Source: Gloeophyllum trabeum ATCC 11539 (lineage: Eukaryota; Basidiomycota; Agaricomycetes; Gloeophyllales; Gloeophyllaceae). From it: a DNA stretch of 64,000 nt. Below are positions 11,322 to 23,496 of this stretch, one piece after another. How positions within the stretch are numbered: position 1 is the stretch's first letter; the number at the start of each line of letters is the position of its first letter. The DNA lies in the NCBI RefSeq assembly GCF_000344685.1, contig NW_006920410.1:152919-216918 (forward strand). Direction: 5' to 3'. A program made the position numbers and the translations under genes. The notes beneath the pieces are model-generated. The model did no database searches and was not told the origin of the DNA. It worked only from the letters and a program-made list of their open reading frames with translations.

Positions 11322-13508
11322 ATGTCCGGGCCCGCCGCCATCGTCGCCCAGCGGCTTGGGCCGCTCCTCTTGGGCGGCTTGATTGCACTCGGGTGGGTGG
11401 AATTACACTACGGCCTGTCCGAATCACTGCGATTTACGGGCCCGCAAATGATCGTGCAGATTGTCAGGGATTGTGAATATGCAAGCGTTCATCTACCTCC
11501 GGACATTCAAGAATGATTACGGTCGAATACGAGCCGCGGTACGCGTCTATTTTATTATTCGCAGACACGCGAGCTAAGTGGATCTGTGTCTCAGGTCGGA
11601 TTGGTTTGGTAGGCGTCTCAGTGCGAGAGAGTGCCAGCTGAAGTCTAATGACCCACAGGTTCCTGGACCTCCTGCACTCCGCCCTTGTATGCGCGACGGA
11701 CTGGACGTATCTCATAGTAAGCTGGGGTGATGACTCGGTGTTGGACCGTATACCCATGTACGTACGCTCGGATATACATCGGTATGAACGCTTCTGACAG
11801 GCTTCTAGGGCATGTGCGGTGCGTAGCTCGCTCACGATCCAGACAGCCTACTAACAATTGGTGCAGCTTACAATTCTGACGACCGTACGTCCCGGACTCA
11901 GACTGAATTGTCTTATGTACCTCTATTTACGAACTATCGTGCACAGGCGATGGTGACGTTCGTTGTACAATGGTAAGCGGTAGCGTGCGACCCTATTGAG
12001 CCCATTTATTGAAAGCTGTATGCCAGCTTCTTCACGCGCCGCGTGCTTGTCCGTGAGTGAGATATTGTTACCTTGTATGCATGCGGTATACTCATGTCTC
12101 AGTGTCCCGAACAGTGAGCAAAAATAATTGGGTGGTGTCGTTCCCTATGGTACGTTCCGGTGCTTGATACTCGTACACGCGCTTCCTGTATCTCAAACAA
12201 TGTTTCGCTTCGTCTTCAGTTTGGACTGGCTTTTCTCCGTCTCGGTAAGCTTGCGCTCTCGTTCCCAGCCCGTCCCGAGCTCACTTTGGGTCCGCAGTTT
12301 CTGCGACCGGTAGGATTAGTTCATGGAATTATCGTCGTAATTCTGCTAATATCCCTTTGCACTGTCATTAGCGACTACCGCTCTCATGTTCGTCGCCATC
12401 TCTGACCTGATTCCCCACGCACATTGACGAGTCATACAGGATCAAGTCGGGCACGTTCTCTGCCTTCCGCGAGTCGTACCAAGTGCGTGCACACTCCTAT
12501 ACTCACACCATCTTCGTTCTACATCACGCAACTAAACGTGTCCTGTCCTACACAGTGGGTGTTCACCCTTGGCCTGGTGACTTCCGTCGTTGTGGATGTC
12601 CTGGTAACCCTCTCGCTGTGTCATTACCTCCAGACGAGCCGTACAGGGTTCAGCGAGTACGTCCCCGTTGCTGCTTTTTGCTGGCCACGGCGCTTATTCA
12701 TAAATGGGTGGACAGCATGGACCAAGTGATTGATACGATCATGTTGTACACCATCAACAACGGTAGCTTGACGTGGTGCGTCTTGTTCCATCTGTTCCTC
12801 AACGTTTGCTCAAACTTATAATCGTTTTGCTCATGCGAAGTGTCTCTACCATTGTCTCCTTGATCTGCGTGCGTCTTCTCAAGCTGCTTCATGATATACA
12901 CGCATCCCTTACAACCTTCGTCTCTTTCTCTGCAGTGGCTCGTGATGCCGACCAACCTCGTCTACCTCGGGTTCCACTTCGCAATAAGCAAACGTACGTG
13001 GTCTTCTTCTTCTTCCCCATCCCTCAGTTGCGGGACTAACGCCCCGCGCACACAGTCTACGCCAACTCCTTCCTTGCAACGTGGGTGCGCAGAGCTGTGC
13101 ACAACGCCCCGCTAATCTCCGTGTCCACAGACTTAATACCCGGGACACCCTGCGCGAGCGCTCGCAGCACTCCTCGGAGAGGGGTCACCCGCTACCTATC
13201 ATCTTCCCCAGCCGGATGAACGGCACGAACCGGTTCACGATGGTACGTCTTACCACAATTCTATACTTACACTCCCGATATACTCAGAGTGATGGTAGAA
13301 TAATAATGATATCAATCCGCTCGAGACGACCGCCACCAAGGTTCGTCCCTATCTATCTGCTCTGGATGCGACGCGGCGTATTGATGACCGTCGAATACTG
13401 CAGCTCCAGATAAACGTAGAGAAGACGATCCATTGCGAGGTTGACGGGGAGATCGACATTGGGGAACACCGATCAGGGGTTAGTTCGCCCAGTTCGCCCA
13501 GGGGCTAA
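11322..13508 (+). CDS. DUF6534-type multi-spanning membrane protein, copy 1
   Basis: This belongs to the large agaricomycete family of seven-helix-like membrane proteins with a C-terminal DUF6534 domain; its function is unknown. I resolve 21 exons: 11322-11392, 11460-11538, 11595-11608, 11659-11757, 11809-11818, 11867-11884, 11947-11972, 12027-12052, 12115-12149, 12220-12244, 12298-12309, 12372-12387, 12440-12482, 12556-12656, 12716-12775, 12841-12868, 12936-12993, 13056-13080, 13131-13242, 13299-13340 and 13404-13508. They close in frame to 334 aa. Family marks are LGPLLLGGLIALG at the N-terminus, WVFTLGLVTSVVVDVL, DTIMLYTINNGSLT and YANSFLATLNTRDTLRER. The tail INVEKTIH is also in copy 2 (38097-40263). 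Five exons are 10-18 nt. Tail-to-tail with the methyltransferase gene, 198 bp apart. Confidence 0.88.
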
Positions 13509-13706
13509 GGGTCTCAGTATTGTACGTGGTGTAGTAGAGGAGGATGGATTATTATATTAGATACACGGTTTGTCGATTGTCATATAGTATACCCAACATA
13601 GTCCTATCATTGATTCATACACCCTTGCGCTGAGCGATCCGACATAGATCAAAAGGTAGGCAGGTAATACAGGAGCAGGGGTTCCGTGAGGCACCTAGGC
13701 ACCCAA

Positions 13707-16700
13707 TCAATCTTCATACATCCCATTGTCTTCAGTCTCCCTCGGTTTCCACTCCGTGAACAGGACATCCCTCAATTGCCTTCCAAGTGCCATAGAGACA
13801 TGCCACGACACCGCGTTCCCAATTTCCCGGTGCATCTACACGGTCATACCTATGAGCGGGAGCTGTCATCTAATGAAGCGGACACGTACAGTCTTGACGC
13901 TGTCCCCAATGGCATAGAACGTGAACCAGTCAGGGAAGCCCTGAGACCGGGCGAGTTCCCGCACTGTCACCGTTCGCTTGCACTGCACCCACGCTCAGTA
14001 GGGAGACGCTACGTAGAATTAATGACGCACATAAGGATGCAACACCCAGCTCTGCTTCGCGGTAGGCTCCATATTTGTCACAGTCGTAGAAAAGAAGCTG
14101 TCACCATCTATACGACCGTACAAGCCTGCAGGTCGGAGTTGTGTGAGTGTTCAATTGCTCTTGATGTATGAATCGGTCGTAGAAGGGACTTACCTGGTCT
14201 GAACCCTTTCCTGGCAGTGGCAGAGTATGGATTGTCCGTGAGCCACTCCTGGAGGTTGCGTGGTAGACCTGCACATAATTCATGAGTAAGGCGTCTGCAC
14301 TAGCACTATATGATGACACCGCTTACTTCGATAGTCTGCCTTTGGCTTGAGAGGTATTTTCACTACTCTGCGAGATCGCATGTATTCGGAGGCCAGGATC
14401 CGCGCCGGATAGAGTAATCACACACACCTCTCGACAACCACGGGCTTCAGAACTCTCGTGATATGCTGCAGGTCTCGTACTTCCCTCCTGCCGTTCCGGC
14501 ACCACACCTGGTAACTCGTCTTCGGTTCACACTCATACCTGAGATTGCGGCCTTTCAATTCTAATCCCGCATACGGCAACAACAGATCGACGTGGACCTG
14601 AGGAATCGTGCGAGCGCGGTCGGCGATTTGGCGGCGGACACTCAACGGTTCATGAGAGACATCAGGATGTTTCCTGTGTGAAAGTTTACAAGATCGGGAA
14701 AATAAGGAAAGGCCCGTTCAACACGTACCAGTCGAAGCGAGGTAAATCGTTGATCGCATCTTAGAGATACCATGCAAGATCGTGAGGAGAAAACGTTGCA
14801 TGATTCGAGATTGACATACCATTGACAGTCACAGCGCGGTGCGGTGCTGTCCCTCTAGTGATCCGAATCTGTTGGAACACTTCCCCACTGGGTCCTTTGA
14901 TATCCAGATTGTCGGATGGTGGGAAATCGTGTGTCGGTTGAGGGAAGGATGATAGTGTTTGATCACGGCGAGCGGCAATGATGAAGAAGCGCACCCGTGT
15001 TTGTGGTGCGCCATAGTGGCCGGCTTGGAGGAGGGCGAAGCGTAGTTGATAGCTAGAGAGAGCGATGAATGAGCATCTATTAGAGGGGGAAAGTATTCAC
15101 ATATACTTCATGGCGAGTAATGCTCTTACAAGGAACTTCAGTCCGCCCATCTCTATCCCACCCTTTACCGTGTACCTCGACTCTTGATATGACATGAGAT
15201 TAAAACTGAGGAACCCACGGACGTTCTCAAAGAAACAGAACTTCGGTCTGATGAAGTCAATCCAGGACAGCAAGTTGAGTATCAGATTGCTCTTCCGATC
15301 ATCAGCTCGCTGAAACATGTTCAATCGCGAGTGCGGTTGACTTAGGATCGTCCTTGTACTCAGTGCGTTACCCCACATGCTGAATGGGGTGCTTACCATG
15401 GGAAACCAGCGACTATAACGTCTATGTCTTCTGGGGTCGGAGGGTTTGGGAGAGGTCGGACCTCTCCAATAGACTTTGGCCGGTCAACTTGATGTCCCGC
15501 ATGCCGCTTAATCGCCCATTGCAGCATTTTGTTAGCACACTGGTTGTATACGGTTGTATCAGGGGAGTTACGCCTCAATATAGGAGTCACATAAGTATCC
15601 AAAAAATGTCAAGTCAGTGATACTCACTTCAGAGTCTTGGCGGCGCTAGGTGAGATCTCCACAGCATGTGTCAGCTTCATGCATCCTGACTCCTCGAGAC
15701 CTAGTGCAAAAGCCCCGACACCTGCAAATGGATCCAACACGCGCAGCGGACTCTCTGCGAGTTCGTCTAGCATCGCCTTCATCGCCTTCACGCGATCCAC
15801 CTCGGCATCATAACATGGTGTGCATATTTCAACCTCCTTAGGTCGGAGCTTGACAACCTCATCAGACCACGATACAACCTCCAGGGTAGGAGAGGTGTAT
15901 TGGACATAGAAATGCTTGTGAGACATTGAGAGCCACAGAGCGCGATCGGGGATGCATCCTATGTGTTCAACGAAGCAAACACCGATCAAACTGCTCATGG
16001 GGAAGTCTCGCACTTCGCCGGTGAAGAATAGATGTCGCTAAGTTGTCAGAGTACAAGGTTTCACATGAAAGTCAAAGTGATTATTGATTCCACATACCTC
16101 ATCCTTGACCAGGTTAAGCTCGGCAGGAGCCTTATGCATAATATCTCCGACTCGTCCGAGCATCCGAATCTTGAGCATTGGCTGATGACCCCTCCTCAAT
16201 CCACTACTGGGGGGTACCACAATTTTCATGATTTGCCCGATGTGTGCAGGGCCATCAATGTTCCGAAGTAGTACGAAGTCAGCAATATGGAAATCAGTAC
16301 TGATATACCGTATGCCGCAGTCAATCCTGGCCCAAGAAAGGTGCTCGCTCTCCTCCTGCTCAACGAGACAGCCCGCGCAGTCGCTGAGTGGGTTCCGCGA
16401 CCCAGGAGGGATGGGCATTTCGGAAGGTTGGATTTCCCGGAAGCATCCCTCCGCTGCCCTATACATAAGCCTTGAGAAGTATCAGAATCACCGAGACAAA
16501 GAACGGTCAATTGACTGTAGCACTTGCTTGTAGAACAACTCTTGGAATCCGATATCTGGCTTCGATTTCAATCCTTGCTCGTCTCTAGATACATAATGGA
16601 CAGTGGCTTTCCCCGCAATGATACTGAGCGGGATGTCATCGCATATATCCGTCAAGAATATTTCTTGAGGATCCGCGATTTCCACCATGAGCGTTTTCGA

Positions 16701-18342
16701 GCTGTGGTGGAACCACCGGACATGAATTTGGTCCCTGTCCTCATAGACGTGCACAAGCACGGCAAACCTTAGGTAACAAGAACGGTAAGTACCAGGGAAG
16801 ACTCGCGCATGTGTCCACCAATGAGAGATTGCATACCAGAAGTAATCTGTCATCCTGGCGGAGGCAGGGACTTCGGCTTCACAGGTCGGGAACTTGTGGG
16901 GGGGATTAGAGCCTTCCTGCCTCATTGGGACTATAATAGTGTCTCCTATCTACTCTTACCCGTCCGTACACGTCCACCGGGAAATTACAACATCACTTAC
17001 CGAGTACTCAATATCGTCGACACGCAGAACCGGTTGGTTCAGCACTACAGGTCTAGAGACCCGATTCTTCACAAGCCGCACCACTCTCCTTGGTTGTCTA
17101 AGCCTTGAGAGCAAGAAAAGCATCCGCTGCTTCGCCTCGTCCTCCTGGGCCCTCTCCCGCCGGATAGTCTCTCGGTCTTTCCGAGGCGGGGGCGGGCCCA
17201 CGACGACGAGGCGCTCGCGGAATAGCCCGGAGGCGAGGGAGGCTATGAGGGGCGTAACGTGTGTGGGATTCTGGTTCCGTGGCTGCAGGACTGCAAGGTC
17301 GAGGCTCCCCGACCAGCGCGGCTGGCTCTGCTCAGCTGGCGCGTAGAGAGCGTCGGGCGCATGGATATTCAACAGGGAGCAGACGACCGTGCTGCCCATG
17401 AGCGCCTTGCTCTCTTTGCTCTTACTGATCGCAGCTTTGATGACGGGGATGGCGGATTGTATGTCGGATTCTGCGTAGGGCCGCTCGAGAATGTCGTCCC
17501 AGGCCATCGTAAAGTACTCGAGGAATGCGGCAGGGTCCTGGCGTGGTTCGATCAGTGCACTGGATAAGACGAACTGGGCAATGCGGTGCGGGCGAATGAA
17601 CTGGTCCCAAATTGGCCTATAGAGGTGCGAGGGGGAATCGAGTATGTACCATGCGTGAGGGGTCTCCATGTATAGAGGACTTTCGGAACATGTTAGAAGA
17701 GATATACGGACTGCAGGGACCAGCTTACTCGCTGAATTTCGTGTAATCGAGGGTGTAGCCCAGGATGTCGGGCAGGTGGAGACGGACCCCGGCATCGTCG
17801 ACTTCATCTTCGTCTTGCTCGTTGACGAAGGCGGCTGATGCGAGCCCAACAGCTTCCAGCTTCCGCTCTATATGTCCCCGAGCGTCACAATCCGGTACAT
17901 CGGGCGGACATGTTATTCTGTCGTGTTTGGAATCGAATATTACAAAGTCCACTAATAACCGGACAGGTTTCGCGTTGTCGTCTTCCTCAAAATCCTCACC
18001 CTCCAGGACAATATCCTCACTCTCCGGAACATCGTCGGGGGCTGGATTGTAATGCCGAGCTACATCGGACTGACGCCTTGGCCGTTTCTCATCCTTCACG
18101 AGTGGACGCCGTGAAACGTTCGAACCTACGGGAAAAGAAACGTAACAACTCACGCGTAGTGAACCAACCGGGACCTCTGTGGGACGTTTCTGGTTGTCGA
18201 CAACTAGTGTATCATCAGATATGTAATCGAACACAGGACCCTCCAGCTTAAGCTCATCTTTACCTCCTGACCCTTGAGCTCGCGTTCGGACAGCTTCTTC
18301 AGGAAAGGAGATTTCGAACGCTGTGGGACGTCGAGGAGGCAT
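13707..18342 (-). CDS. DNMT1-type DNA (cytosine-5) methyltransferase with RFTS and BAH domains
   Basis: This enzyme transfers methyl from S-adenosylmethionine to C5 of cytosine in DNA in the nucleus. The start [16 protein letters not shown] at 18342 is preferred over an in-frame ATG at 18438. An acidic N-terminal exon (18342-17729) leads into the replication-foci (RFTS) domain on 17679-17001, with [18 protein letters not shown] and [14 protein letters not shown]1 is around 16520-16760 ([17 protein letters not shown]) and BAH2 around 16060-16330 ([16 protein letters not shown]). The catalytic motifs are all present: [36 protein letters not shown] (near 15225), VIII QTRVRFF (near 14990) and [10 protein letters not shown] (near 13820). 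The catalytic Cys codon is split TG|T by an intron. Exon edges in BAH1 are not fully settled. It looks intact. Roles in silencing transposons or in maintenance methylation are inferred. Confidence 0.92.
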
Positions 18343-18712
18343 GCCTCCCGCTAGTTTACTTTGCCCTGGATCCCAACAAACCGAGACTCTTGGACGATAT
18401 GATGAGCGGGAGAGACCAAAGAAATAATACGGTAACATTGTAAGTAGCACATCGCCTTAGACCTTAGTTGATCGTGGGAAATTCATTTGTAGTCGCGACC
18501 CTACCTACTATTACAACATTAATCATGAACCTGTTATGATACAGGAACGGACGTCCCAGCACTAGTGCTAGACTTGAACGCGACGTTTCTTCAACTGCTC
18601 TTTCATATAGATTCAGCAGGTATACTATACCATTTCTTAGCAGAATCTCCATTGATATAAGTATGTTATTGCCCAGGGTCCCAGCTGCTGCCCTCCTTAC
18701 AGTTGGTCTGCC
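18343..18712. promoter_or_regulatory. Divergent promoter between DNMT1 and EXO84
   Basis: A 370-bp spacer separates two genes transcribed outward, so it must hold both promoters. I see no convincing TATA box or repeated motif. An in-frame ATG at 18438 could lengthen the methyltransferase by 32 residues and would shrink the spacer. Confidence 0.5.
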
Positions 18713-21348
18713 ATGCAGTCTCTCCGCTCTGTGCGCAAGCCATCCAACGGTCGGCAGGCGAAACGCCAGCCGTCGACGAGGCCTACAAAACCCAATGGTG
18801 CCCCCTCTAAAGATGCACGGAAGTCCCGGGTCGATGACAAGATCAAGAAGCGTATGTCCATGCGATATGCGGACATCTCTGCACCGACAGACGCGACGAA
18901 CGTACCCGCGGTTCCATCGCTGCCGATTGGTGTCACCGCTACCCGCAGCCAGCGGGACGACTTCGATGGGGCGGAGAGGGAGCGAGCGCAGCCGAGGGGC
19001 GATTCAAAGGCGGCGGAGATGAAGCTGCTGGACTCGGAGGACTTCGATCCTGACGCCTGTACGTCTTATGATTGTCTGGCCGTTCTGTTGCTGATTATGG
19101 GCAATACAGATCTCAAGCTAAAACTAGCCAACTCTACCGAGGCGGAGCTCAAGTCCCTGCAGTCTTCGCTACGTTCCGCCAAAGACGACGTCGCCGCGGA
19201 CTTGCAGAAGAACGTCTTCAAGAAGTACGCATAATATATGAATCTGGTCATAGTGGTCAACTAAGTTACGGCTAAGCTACGCAGAGTTCGTGCTCGTTTC
19301 GAAGGAGATTAGCGTGCTCGAGAATGAAATGCTCGAGCTGAAGGAGAGCCTATCCGAGTGGAAGAGCATGCCCTCCTTGCTCCACATCGACGAATCTGCC
19401 TCTGCCGCTGGTCAGTTCACTCCGACCTTTATCGCTCCCGCTAACTAATGCTTCACCTAGAGCGCCGCCGCAACGTCCGGTCGTCCGTCGCGGACCTGCG
19501 CATCCTCTACGCGAACCAGATGCAAACCCTGCACGCGCAAATCGAAGGTTCTACCAAGTTCGTGCCGACGACGCCCGGGCGGCACGTCATCACCGAGATG
19601 GACGGGATCTACGCGCTCAACGCCGCGACGTACAAGGTTGAGCGCATCGTCAAGTTCGTGGTGCTCGACGACGCCGTACTGGTTGCGCGGCGACGGCGGA
19701 AGAGGGGGGAAGAGGGCGCGGGTGGTAAGCTCGTGGCAGAGCGTTGTTGGCCGCTAGGGGACATGCTGGTACTCGATACGAAAGATACCCCAAGTGAGTG
19801 TCCCCAGTTGACCAAATTTGGCTGATTTTAACGTATAACATTTCGCACAGCTATGACGAACGTGTTCAAGATTCGGCATGGGCGCGAGACCCACGTCTAC
19901 AGGACGGAGACCCCGGCTGACAAGAAGTCTCTCATTTCGCATTTCCGTCAAGCCGCGGAGGAATTCCAGGCGAAGAAGCAGAAAGAGAGAGAAGGCGAGC
20001 ACGAGCGGCGGAAGAGTCTTTGGGCTGGCGGTGACGTGAGTGGTATACGCGCTTTCCACTTCCAGCGGATTCCATGACGTGCGCCTTAGTTACAAGTAGG
20101 GTTGGATAAGGTGCCTCCAATGCCCGATTGGATGGCAGATCTCGCGCAGGCCGCAGGTATGGGTCCGAGTGCGAAGGAGAAAGTGGAGAAGGACGCGCGG
20201 TGGGTTGGGGAGTTCACAGATGAACTCACCGTCGCGATCGCTCTGCGTGAATGGGATCGTGCCGTAGAACTAGTCGAACAAGGTTCGCCCTTAAATTCAG
20301 TTTGCAACGGACGAACTGACCACTTTTTGGCATATCCTTGTAGGCGAGGCTAAGCTACCAACAACCGCCACCCTCTCCACGAAGCTGCCTCCCCTCACCG
20401 CTGCCCTCACTGCCAACCTTTTGTACGCTCTCTCATCCTGTTCATTGCGCAAATCGACCGTCGTGCACCTTATCTCCCTCCTCAACCGCCTTCACGCGGG
20501 GGCGGCAGCGCGTACGACATTCCTGGCAGCCCGGGGCGAAGCCATCCGGAAGAAGATCCGTACTATCCGGCTCGAAGGGCACGTCGGCGTTTATGTCAAT
20601 GAGCTCGCCATTGTCATTTTTACTGGGATCAAGCACACGGCGGACTGGTTCCTGGCGAGCTTCAAGGAGAACGAAGTCGCCAGTTGTACGTGTCTTTCTT
20701 ATGCGCGGACTGCTTTGCCTTACTTGCGTGCTTAGGCTTCGTAGACTGGGCGAAGAAGCAGCTGGAGAATTATGCGGAGATATTTAGGAAGCAGGTGTAT
20801 ACCTCAGACGCTGACCCGAACCTTATCGAGGATACGATATACATCACTCGTTCTCAGAGCAGGAAGGTATGCCCCATGTTCGCGTGTCTACGGGAATGGC
20901 TGAACTCATATACTCCCAGCTACTTGAAGAGTTTGGCTTAGACTTCCGCTACCTCCTCGACGAGCTTCTCGCCGAGAAGCCTAACAAGCAAACTCCACCC
21001 GCGTTCCGCCCGCACGTCGCGGTCAAGGTCCCTGAACCCACTCGGACGCCCGCCACAACGCCTGTCGCAGGCCGGTCGCCGCAGAATACTCCTCCACGAG
21101 GGCAGTCGCCTGCCCCCCCTCTACCTGCGCCGTTGGCCGCCCCCACGCCCATTCCTCCCCGCATGCGTTCACCCGCGCCTAGTGCGCCTGGATCGACGCC
21201 AAGTTCTCCTGGCCCGCTGCGGGAACGCCCTCCGAGGTCGTTGAGGGGTAGTCCGGCGCCGCCGCCGAGGTCGAGAGACCGCCCTGGGAGTTCCTCAGGA
21301 CATAGGCCCCCGCCAGTCGCCGTTCCCAGGAGTGAAGGCATGTTCTGA
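18713..21348 (+). CDS. EXO84: Exocyst complex component EXO84
   Basis: This is a subunit of the octameric exocyst, which tethers secretory vesicles to the plasma membrane at growing tips. Exons 18713-19058, 19110-19224, 19277-19410, 19461-19793, 19851-20035, 20090-20282, 20344-20685, 20736-20866 and 20920-21348 give 735 aa in frame. A basic, disordered N-terminus is followed by a coiled coil (YLKLKLANSTEAELKSLQSS, then EFVLVSKEISVLENEMLELK). Next come a pleckstrin-homology-like domain (IVKFVVLDDAVLVARRRRK ... NVFKIRHGRETHVYRTE) and the helical C-terminal repeats (HTADWFLASFKENE, FVDWAKKQLENYAEIF, EEFGLDFRYLLDELL). The last 130 residues are Pro/Arg/Ser-rich and low in complexity, a lineage-specific tail beyond the usual exocyst fold. 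Confidence 0.93.
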
Positions 21349-21585
21349 TCTCTTCTTATGTACTATGTGCATCTCTGTTTTGTTGTGGACTAATATAGCG
21401 GAATCGTTTATTGTGGCATCCCCACGATACTATTGCCGCAGTAATGTAATCTTATTGGGACTGATTCTCGTACGCAGCAGGTTCGATGCAACGTCGAGCA
21501 TTTCTGGAGGTAATCATAAAACGATGACATGAGAAAGCGCGGAGCTCGAACGTAATACAAACGCACGTGGCAGTGCAGGCGAGAT

Positions 21586-22524
21586 TTATTGCTGTTTCAT
21601 TATGATGGACGCGATGACTGCGCAGAAAAGGTACGTGAGGAGCTGTTTATACAGCGGTAAGCAGGGACGCTTTCACGAAAATCCCAAACGACGTCGTTCA
21701 CTGACCATGTACGTCTTATGATCATGGAGGGGCCCATTTTGTTTTAACATCCGATATCCCAGGTACGCGTGGGCTGATGCTAGGGGTGTAGGCGCGACCT
21801 CTGCGAGTTGCCCTACGTACAACACGAGAAAGGCGGCCGGAATAAAACCGAACACCAGCGCCGTTCTGCTCGTAGTTTCCCCGTACACCAGCGGCATCGT
21901 TCTTCGTCCAACTTTCGCGTCTCCTTTCACATCACGGAAGTCTTGAATCGGCGAGAGAAGTCCGGTCCACAACGCTACCGTCAGGATATATGATAGGTTG
22001 GTCGGGTTAAGAGGTGCAATGATTTTCCAGCAGCCGCTAAGAAGCGTCCAAGTTCCTATTGCCATCCCAACACAATCCTTGCCCAACCAATGGTCTCCCG
22101 CTGATGTCAAGTTCAAAAATGCGATATCGACGACATAGACAAGGGTTTCTGGCAAGATCGGACTGTGCACTGATCCTATAGTCATGAACATGACGAGGAC
22201 GGCGAGCCATCGAGCTTTAGCCCCGTCCATGGTGACCAGTCCTGAAGGTATGGGTCTGTCCGGCTTGTTCAGGCGGTCTTCATCTACGCCTGTTATTTGA
22301 TTGGACAGATCAAACAGGTACACATAGGTTGTGACCCATGCGCCCAGGCAGATGGCACGAAGGGCCGCTGACTGGAGCGATATCGTGGTGCTGCGTATGG
22401 CGGCATTTGCTATGATATATCCAGGGATGATTGTTGTAGACCAGTCCCTCCAGGAGAAGCCGAGAAAAATTGCGCATTCGCGCACTATGAAGGTCGAGAC
22501 GGCTTTGCAAACTTGAACGTTCAT
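21586..22524 (-). CDS. UbiA-family prenyltransferase-like membrane protein, copy A
   Basis: A polytopic membrane protein of the UbiA superfamily, which transfers or cyclises prenyl diphosphates using Mg2+. Exons 22524-21706 and 21642-21586 give 291 aa. The first Asp-rich motif is NQITGVDEDRLNKPDRP and the second is DFRDVKGDAKVGRR; both diphosphate-binding motifs look complete. The mature pattern of hydrophobic segments fits 7-9 helices. The C-terminal exon LLTYLFCAVIASIIMKQQ matches that of copy B (49703-50623). It resembles fungal UbiA-type proteins of secondary metabolism more than COQ2 or COX10, because there is no mitochondrial presequence and the chain is short. Substrate unknown. No partner biosynthetic genes are visible nearby, and a TATATA-like stretch lies about 45-50 bp upstream. 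Confidence 0.85.
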
Positions 22525-22868
22525 GTGGATCGATCAGATAGACACCCAAGACACCCCTGCCCCGACCGGCGCTCTTTATATATGCTAAACTCTGGTTGAT
22601 GGCCGTCCATACATCGCGTAACGATCTACAGAAGAATGCTGGATGTCAGTGCAAGTAAGACCGTGGGACCGACAGGACCACTCAATAAATGACACGATCT
22701 GAAAAGCACTGATTGCATTATGCATATGAATGTTCGGGCTTGACAAAATTACCTATGCTCACAGGTTTTCCAGATCTTGGCCGTGCTAGAAGACGGAGCC
22801 CACGAGTATATCCGAACACCGCACTGCTGCGTTGTCCACCGTGCGTACCAAGAGGCATGCCCAGGTCA

Positions 22869-23496
22869 CTATTGTTTCATCATGATGGACGTGATGACCG
22901 TGCAGAAGCGGTATGTGAAGAGCTGGAATTCGCAAGTACAAATGACGCCAGGATATACGGCGTGCTGGCCATATACATCTTGTGGTCTTTGCTACTGAGG
23001 ATCTTCCAGCAACCGTTGAGGAGTACCCACGTCGCGGTCGTCATTTCGTTGCAATTCCTCCCGAGCCAATGGTTGCCTGTGGAAGTCCCATTCAGAAAGG
23101 CCACCGTAATGACCCGGCAAAGTGTCTCCAGCAATAGCACTGGATAGAGTATCCCAATGATGGAGAAGCCAATGAGGATCGCTGCCTATCGCACTCTCGC
23201 CCCCTCCAATGTCACCAAACCGGACGGTAAAGGCCGGTCCGGCTTGTCGACGCGGTCTTTATCAACCTCCGTTATTTGGATTGACAGGTGGACGAAATAT
23301 ACGAAGAGGGTGAGCCACATGACGGCGCATGCGTAATGAACTATCGCAGAATGGAACGAGATCCTGGTGCTTCGCGTGGCGGCGATGGACAGAAGGGATC
23401 CAGGAATGAGGGTAGTCGACCAATCCCTCCAGGAAAACCTTGAGAAATATCTCATTCTTCTGTGATGAAGCTTGAGATGCGCTGAAGGTCTTGCAT
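22869..23496 (-). pseudogene. Broken UbiA-family copy
   Basis: This is a decayed relative of the UbiA genes at 21586-22524 and 49703-50623. A start (23496) and the N-terminal FSWRDWSTTLIPGSLLSIAA are readable, but a 1-nt loss near 23450 breaks the frame. The first motif has decayed (SIQITEVDKDRVDKPDRP, Asn lost), and a stop follows EGARVR. Roughly 370 bp are missing between GCWKI and DHKMYM, which removes the whole second Asp motif. The last exon is still visible and ends in TSIMMKQ and a stop near 22869. It is closest to the 49703 copy, with about 200 bp of recognisable shared 5' flank. Confidence 0.85.

Noticed and set aside
11322..13508. Odorant/pheromone-type GPCR (STE3) reading of the DUF6534 gene
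   Set aside because: The helices and the DTIMLYTINNGSLT block fit DUF6534; STE3 signature residues and mating-locus neighbours are absent.
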